A stretch of DNA of 64,000 nucleotides from Artocarpus heterophyllus. Lineage: Eukaryota > Streptophyta > Magnoliopsida > Rosales > Moraceae. Position 1 is the first letter of the stretch; each line of letters starts with the position of its first letter. The notes under the pieces are model-generated. The model made no database searches, was not told the DNA's origin, and was given only the letters and a program-made list of their open reading frames with translations. Below, piece by piece: positions 59,580 to 64,000 of this stretch. Location of the stretch: the NCBI GenBank assembly GCA_025403435.1, contig CM046348.1, positions 15,686,034 through 15,750,033 of the forward strand. The letters are read 5' to 3'. The translations under genes and the position numbers were made by a program.

Positions 59580-61010
59580 GAGAAATTGCACAAAATATTT
59601 TATTTTTAGATGCCAAGAGTAAATAATGTCAAAAGATTTAAAAATAAAAAAAAATAGCAAATTTAAATAATTTAGTATTTTAAAGTAAAGCAAATCCCAA
59701 AAATATCCCTAAATAATCAAATCTTCATTTTTTTTTGTCATCTTTCTCTCCTTCCCCATGTTTCTCTCACTTCCTCTTTCTCTCGCTTTTTTTTTTTTTT
59801 CCTCTATGTGCTGATTAACACAGCCACCATTGCTATGCCCTCCAAACCCAACTATCATCATCGACGTTTGTATTAGGATTGCTGAGGTCAGAGCATTGAA
59901 AAGGGAGACAATGAACTCCAAACGGGGAGCATCCACGAGAAGAAAATGGGCTTTGACGGGATTGCAATCGCGATAGAGAATTTCATGATGGTTTCACCAA
60001 TGACGGCAAAAGAGTTAGGTAATGATCTCTCTAGGTTTCGATTCCTGCTGGTTTCTAAGTTGATTAAAGGTGATTGTGATAGATAATGCCCGATGGACAG
60101 AGAAGGGAGAAGGCAGTAGCATTGCGACTATGTTGCGAGATTTGTCGGCGACAAGCATCGGCTGAGCACACGCGTACAGTCCTTGTAGAAATTGGCTCGC
60201 TCTAATATCAGGAAGGCAGGTGGTGTCATCGAAGGGCCATTGTGTAGGTGACGCGCGGACGTCTATGGCCAGAGCATCATCGGAGTATGGCCGTAACAGC
60301 TCTTTTTTTTGTTTTTTTGGGTTCTGTTGTGTTTTTTCTTTTCTTTTTTTTTTTTTTTTGTTTTTTGTTGTGGTCGTTTCTGATAAAATCATTGTAATTC
60401 ATCGTCTTCACGTTGGTCGTGAGTCGCCTGTCCTAGTGATATCTGATGAAGCCTCCAGGATCCAGGACCTCGTCGGTGAATTTTTTTTATTTACATGTAA
60501 ATATTGTATTTTCATGTTGCAATAATATTTCTTGGTTGTCGGCATCGTCGTCGTCAGTGCCACTGATGTCTATGGTAAAACTGTCAATGAAATATAATAT
60601 TTACACTGTAATATAAGATTACTATGTTAATTTTGCATTTCTTGGCCGTCGGTAGTTTGTCGAAGTCACTAGGAAAATATAGTATTTATAGTGTAATATA
60701 GTATTATAAGGTAAATATTGTATTTATCGACTACCGGTGGTCAACAAAGTCACTAGTGAATTTTCATATTATACGGTAAATATAGTATTTATTTGTAAAT
60801 ATTATATTTCCCGGTTATCGGTAGTTCTTGGGAAGGAAGAGAGTGAGAAATATAAAAGACAGAATTTGGAGTATTTTTGGATTTTTGTTCTTTATTTTTC
60901 ATAAAATATTACTCAATTTTTCATGATATATTATAAACTACATATTTTAAAACTATATGACATTTTTTATTAAATTTTAATTTAAATATGTTATTTTGCT
61001 TTTTCTCCCT
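59580..61010. other. Possible Mutator-like carrier with GC-richer cargo
   Basis: The flanking AT-rich parts (59580-59720 and 60860-61010, inverted) share aaaatat..tttt and aaaaata(t/c)(c/t)cc-type words like plant Mutator TIRs, while 59740-60480 is GC-richer. Degenerate units (tcggtagtt...gtcactag...aaatatagtatttat) recur at about 60533, 60642, 60725 and 60817. Evidence for a single element is weak. Confidence 0.3.
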
Positions 61011-61729
61011 CTATATAATCTGTACCAAAAAGGTTTCTGTCTTGTTCTCCTTTATCAAATTGAAAAAGGATCAAAAATGTGTTGCGCCGCCAATGGGCCA
61101 GTGGTCCAATGTTTCTCACATCTGAGTCCAAAACGAAACTTTCCTCAGGTTTCATGTTGCAATTTTCCTACAGAATTTTGAGGGAAAATTAAAAAAAAAA
61201 AAAAAGGGAAGATTAACTAGGGAGGAACTGCTAATATAAAATAAATTAGAAAAGTAAAATTAAGAAGGAAAATAGAATTTCATGAGAAATCACGAAAATA
61301 CTTTTTGTCAAGCAATGTTAGAGCTTGTAGGTTTTCATAATGTCGGCAAATAGAATAATTTCTTATTAATTGTGATACCCAATAGTGATGGTTATAGGGT
61401 TTTTAGAAGAGTAGGCTAAACCATCAGTTTAAATTTGAGAACTGTAGCATGTAACAACTTTATATTGTAATTTTTTAATGTAGCATATGAGAACTTTATA
61501 CTATTCACAATTCAAACAATTAATTAAACTACTCTCCCAAACACTCAGTTAATGTGATGCATAACTAGTAACTTCATGGTTACATAGTCCGTATCTTAGT
61601 TGTAAGGAAACCTTCGAGGTTTAATTCTTAGCAAAACAGATAAAACAAAATAAAAAAAAAAGGAAAATTAACCTTGGAGTTATTACTTGCATGTTTGTGA
61701 CTTTGGTTTAATATATGTGGGCATAGAAA
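61011..61729. other. Intergenic DNA, nothing recognised
   Basis: AT-rich sequence, small frames only. Confidence 0.4.
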
Positions 61730-62740
61730 AGTGTTAGCCTAAGAACGACTACCCAAGAGAGGGGAGGGTGAATTGGGTTTTTGAAACTTTTTACAATTAT
61801 TGAAAAGTTCTAGACAAATTTGCCAAGCTATAAGCACATAAATTATAATGACAAATAATATAGGCAACTATAAATGTGTTAAAGCAAAGAGTTAAGGAAA
61901 AAGAAATGCAAATGCTATTTATAGTGGTTCGGCAATACGCCTACATCCATTGTAGCCCAGTAAATCTTCACTCGACCTTTTGCACTATATCGACCGTCTT
62001 TTCAACATGATCACTCTTTGCACAACAACGGTGACTTGGTCTATCCAAGGCTCACAACAATCTCTTACAATCATCAATTTTCTACTGAGAATGACAAACA
62101 ATAACCCCAATTTATAAGGCTTGGAAATCTAATGCTCAAAGTGTAAGTATGAAATAGTTGGCTCACAAAATAAACTCTTCGGAATTGATGAATACAAGAT
62201 AAAGCTTATCTGGAGGGTGTGAGCAACTCTCAAGAAAGAATATAGAATATGTCAGCTCAAGAGTGTGAGAAATGAATGCTTATGATTGAAACAAGGTAAG
62301 AAAGATTGCAATTGATGCTTGATGAAGAACACATTGAATAGAAGTGTATAAGTAGCCCCATTGGGCTCAAAGAACCCTTAAAATATTAGTTTTGGCTTAA
62401 TATAGCTGTTAAGGACGCATTTCTAACAGTCAGAAGACTAGTCGTCATAGACTTACCGGCAAGCCAGAGACGGAAACCCGCAAGCCAAAATTTGAAATTA
62501 GGCCAAAATAGCTTCAATGGTCAAAAGATTGATAGGTTGAAACAGGACCACCGGCAGATCGATACAAAGGATGGTAGGCAATCAAACAGCATGAAAAACA
62601 TGATCTCTATAATGCACAACTTGCAGGCCGAAGCAAGGCAACTAATAGGCCGTCAAAAAGCTAGAAAATAACTCTTTGTCCCATGTAACCAGCAAGCCGA
62701 CCTGAAATGGTTGGCAGGCCGGTCCTGGTAGACAGAGCTT
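61730..62740. mobile_element. Unclassified TE-like repeat with a degenerate GGCAGGCC motif cluster
   Basis: More balanced composition than its surroundings. Starts around gttagcctaagaacgac and holds tatttatagtggttcggcaa at 61918-61937. Imperfect motif copies follow in 62454-62732: ccggcaagcc, ccggcagatcg, gcaggccgaag and ggcaggccggtcc. No domain or TSD was read; it is probably part of a retroelement. Confidence 0.4.
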
Positions 62741-64000
62741 TCTAAAATTTGTTTTCAAATGCAGTTTTTGTAAAGTTGTGCTAATTTGCATTGTGTGCAT
62801 GTTGTGTGAAATTTTAAGTTGGCATTTTAGATACAAAGTTTAAATGTGAAAACAATTTTAGATTAAAAACATTTAGGTATAAAAATATTTTTACAAGTTA
62901 AAAAAAAACATTTATGCAATGTGTAAAATGTTTATGAAATGGAAGTGTGTGTGATTTGAGATTTGCATAAACTATGCAATTTGAGATAATTGTTCACTTG
63001 CATAAAGACTAAGAAAAATAAATGTAATCTTCAAGTCTTCATGAGTTCTTTCACTTTTGATTTCAACGCTTGATTGTTCTTGCGATTTGAGTATACTTTT
63101 TTGGATTTGCTATTATTTAAAACTTAGCAATACTCAATAAAGTCATTAGCCATTTTTGCATAATATATATAAACAAAAATTGTGTTGTTATCATCAGAAT
63201 CAAAATTAATTTTATTAATGAAACCTTAGGCCAATAAAAAGTGGTAACTATTTGAGAATATATTATGATTGGAGTAACAAAAATAGTTACATCAAATGTA
63301 TAATGTTTTCTTTGTTATTGTTTAAAAACCTTAAAATGTAGAATATTTTACGTTTTTTTTTTTGAGATATAGAATATTTTACTTTGAATATAACTATAAT
63401 TATAAAACTTTTTGTTATTGTGTGATTGAGATATGATTATTTCTATGAAATTTCACAAGTCATTCGTTGGTTTACATCAGGACTAAAACTATCAAAAAAT
63501 CATAGTTCCGTGAGTAATTTGCAGATATAAAAGCTTAGGCGACCAAAATAACATAATACTCATAATTTAGAACTAGCAAAGATTGAAAAAAAGATTTATA
63601 TCTGTAGGTTACTTTTTCAACAATCTTGCCTTCGACTTGTGGCCTTAAGCTTCCTCTAAGATATACTTGCTCGATTACTAAAAATACTTCTTATTTCATT
63701 CTTATTTTTAATGAAAACTGTTGCAAAGACTAAATCTTGCAAATATTAAACCTTTCCAAACTTCACATTTCCCTTTTGGGTTAGATTTGCCCAAATAATT
63801 TTTTTTGGGGGACGCCCAAGATGACACTGGTTAGTTTCGTGATCTCTCAAGTGCTTTTTGTACTCCCCACGCAATGCACGTATGTTTTGGATAGATTCTT
63901 ACGAATCCTTTGACACCAGTTTTTTCAACTTTGTTTTCTAGTGGATCTAATAGAATTTCCTGCCCATCTTGGAGGAAATTAATTAAGTGGCATACCGCTT
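62741..64000. other. Intergenic DNA to the window end, no gene seen
   Basis: AT-rich sequence with a short poly(T) near 63354-63364. Open frames are small and unmatched. Confidence 0.4.

Noticed and set aside
60015..60525. Overlapping frames of 125 and 101 codons on opposite strands
   Set aside because: Both depend on long poly-A/poly-T tracts (Lys- or Phe-rich) and lack family features.
1..64000. tRNA, rRNA, CRISPR or prokaryotic features
   Set aside because: No cloverleaf-like gene, rRNA block or regularly spaced identical repeat array was seen; tandem repeats here lack unique spacers.

Overview
The window is nuclear DNA from a core eudicot, most likely a woody rosid. The reasons are spliced genes with GT-AG introns, a D6-type cyclin, R2R3-MYB genes with the standard plant exon layout, AT-rich intergenic DNA, long microsatellites and many plant transposons. 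The species cannot be named from sequence alone. Three protein-coding genes look intact: a CYCD6-type cyclin (636-2214, + strand, six exons, about 320 aa) and two R2R3-MYB factors on the minus strand (10500-12225, about 274 aa; 39969-41227, about 302 aa). No rRNA, tRNA, CRISPR or prokaryote-type operon was seen.

Layout. 1-2.6 kb: cyclin gene with a GA-rich upstream stretch and a possible 12-codon uORF. 2.6-10.5 kb: non-coding, with a G-rich run, an exact three-copy 195-bp tandem repeat, a palindromic CACTA-like MITE and a probable old LTR. 10.5-12.2 kb: MYB gene A. 14.2-17.3 kb: a non-coding TG...CA element with an exact 5-bp target duplication, splitting an older GC-richer sequence. 18.6-19.5 kb: a Mutator-like foldback element with an exact 9-bp duplication. 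19.76-24.84 kb: a complete but dead Ty1/copia element on the minus strand with two LTRs, PBS, PPT and exact TSD. 25.5-26.5 kb: the 3' part of a second copia element on the + strand. 27.4-39 kb: no genes, but several palindromic MITEs, tandem duplications and an unusual GC-rich 147-bp hairpin insertion. 40-41.2 kb: MYB gene B, whose distal upstream region carries a 511-bp tandem duplication. 43.2-48.3 kb: a nest of a foldback element holding a 4.6-kb Mutator-like element that probably holds a further LTR-type element. 50.6-53.6 kb: a 134-bp tandem repeat and a second TG...CA non-coding element. 53.6-64 kb: repeat-derived DNA without a credible gene.

The genes do not form a pathway. The cyclin is a cell-cycle regulator; its Arabidopsis relative CYCD6;1 acts in formative root divisions. 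The two MYBs are same-strand paralogues about 28 kb apart. They share the DNA-binding domain, identical exon phases and a C-terminal FWTEPFL..DN motif, so they look like a dispersed tandem duplication later separated by transposon insertions.

The most unusual signal is a GC-rich, quasi-palindromic motif (TTCGGC-AG-GCCGAA and variants) clustered in short arrays in two TG...CA elements at different relative positions, with a degenerate array near 62.5 kb. All element boundaries, divergence figures and ages here are hand-read and approximate.
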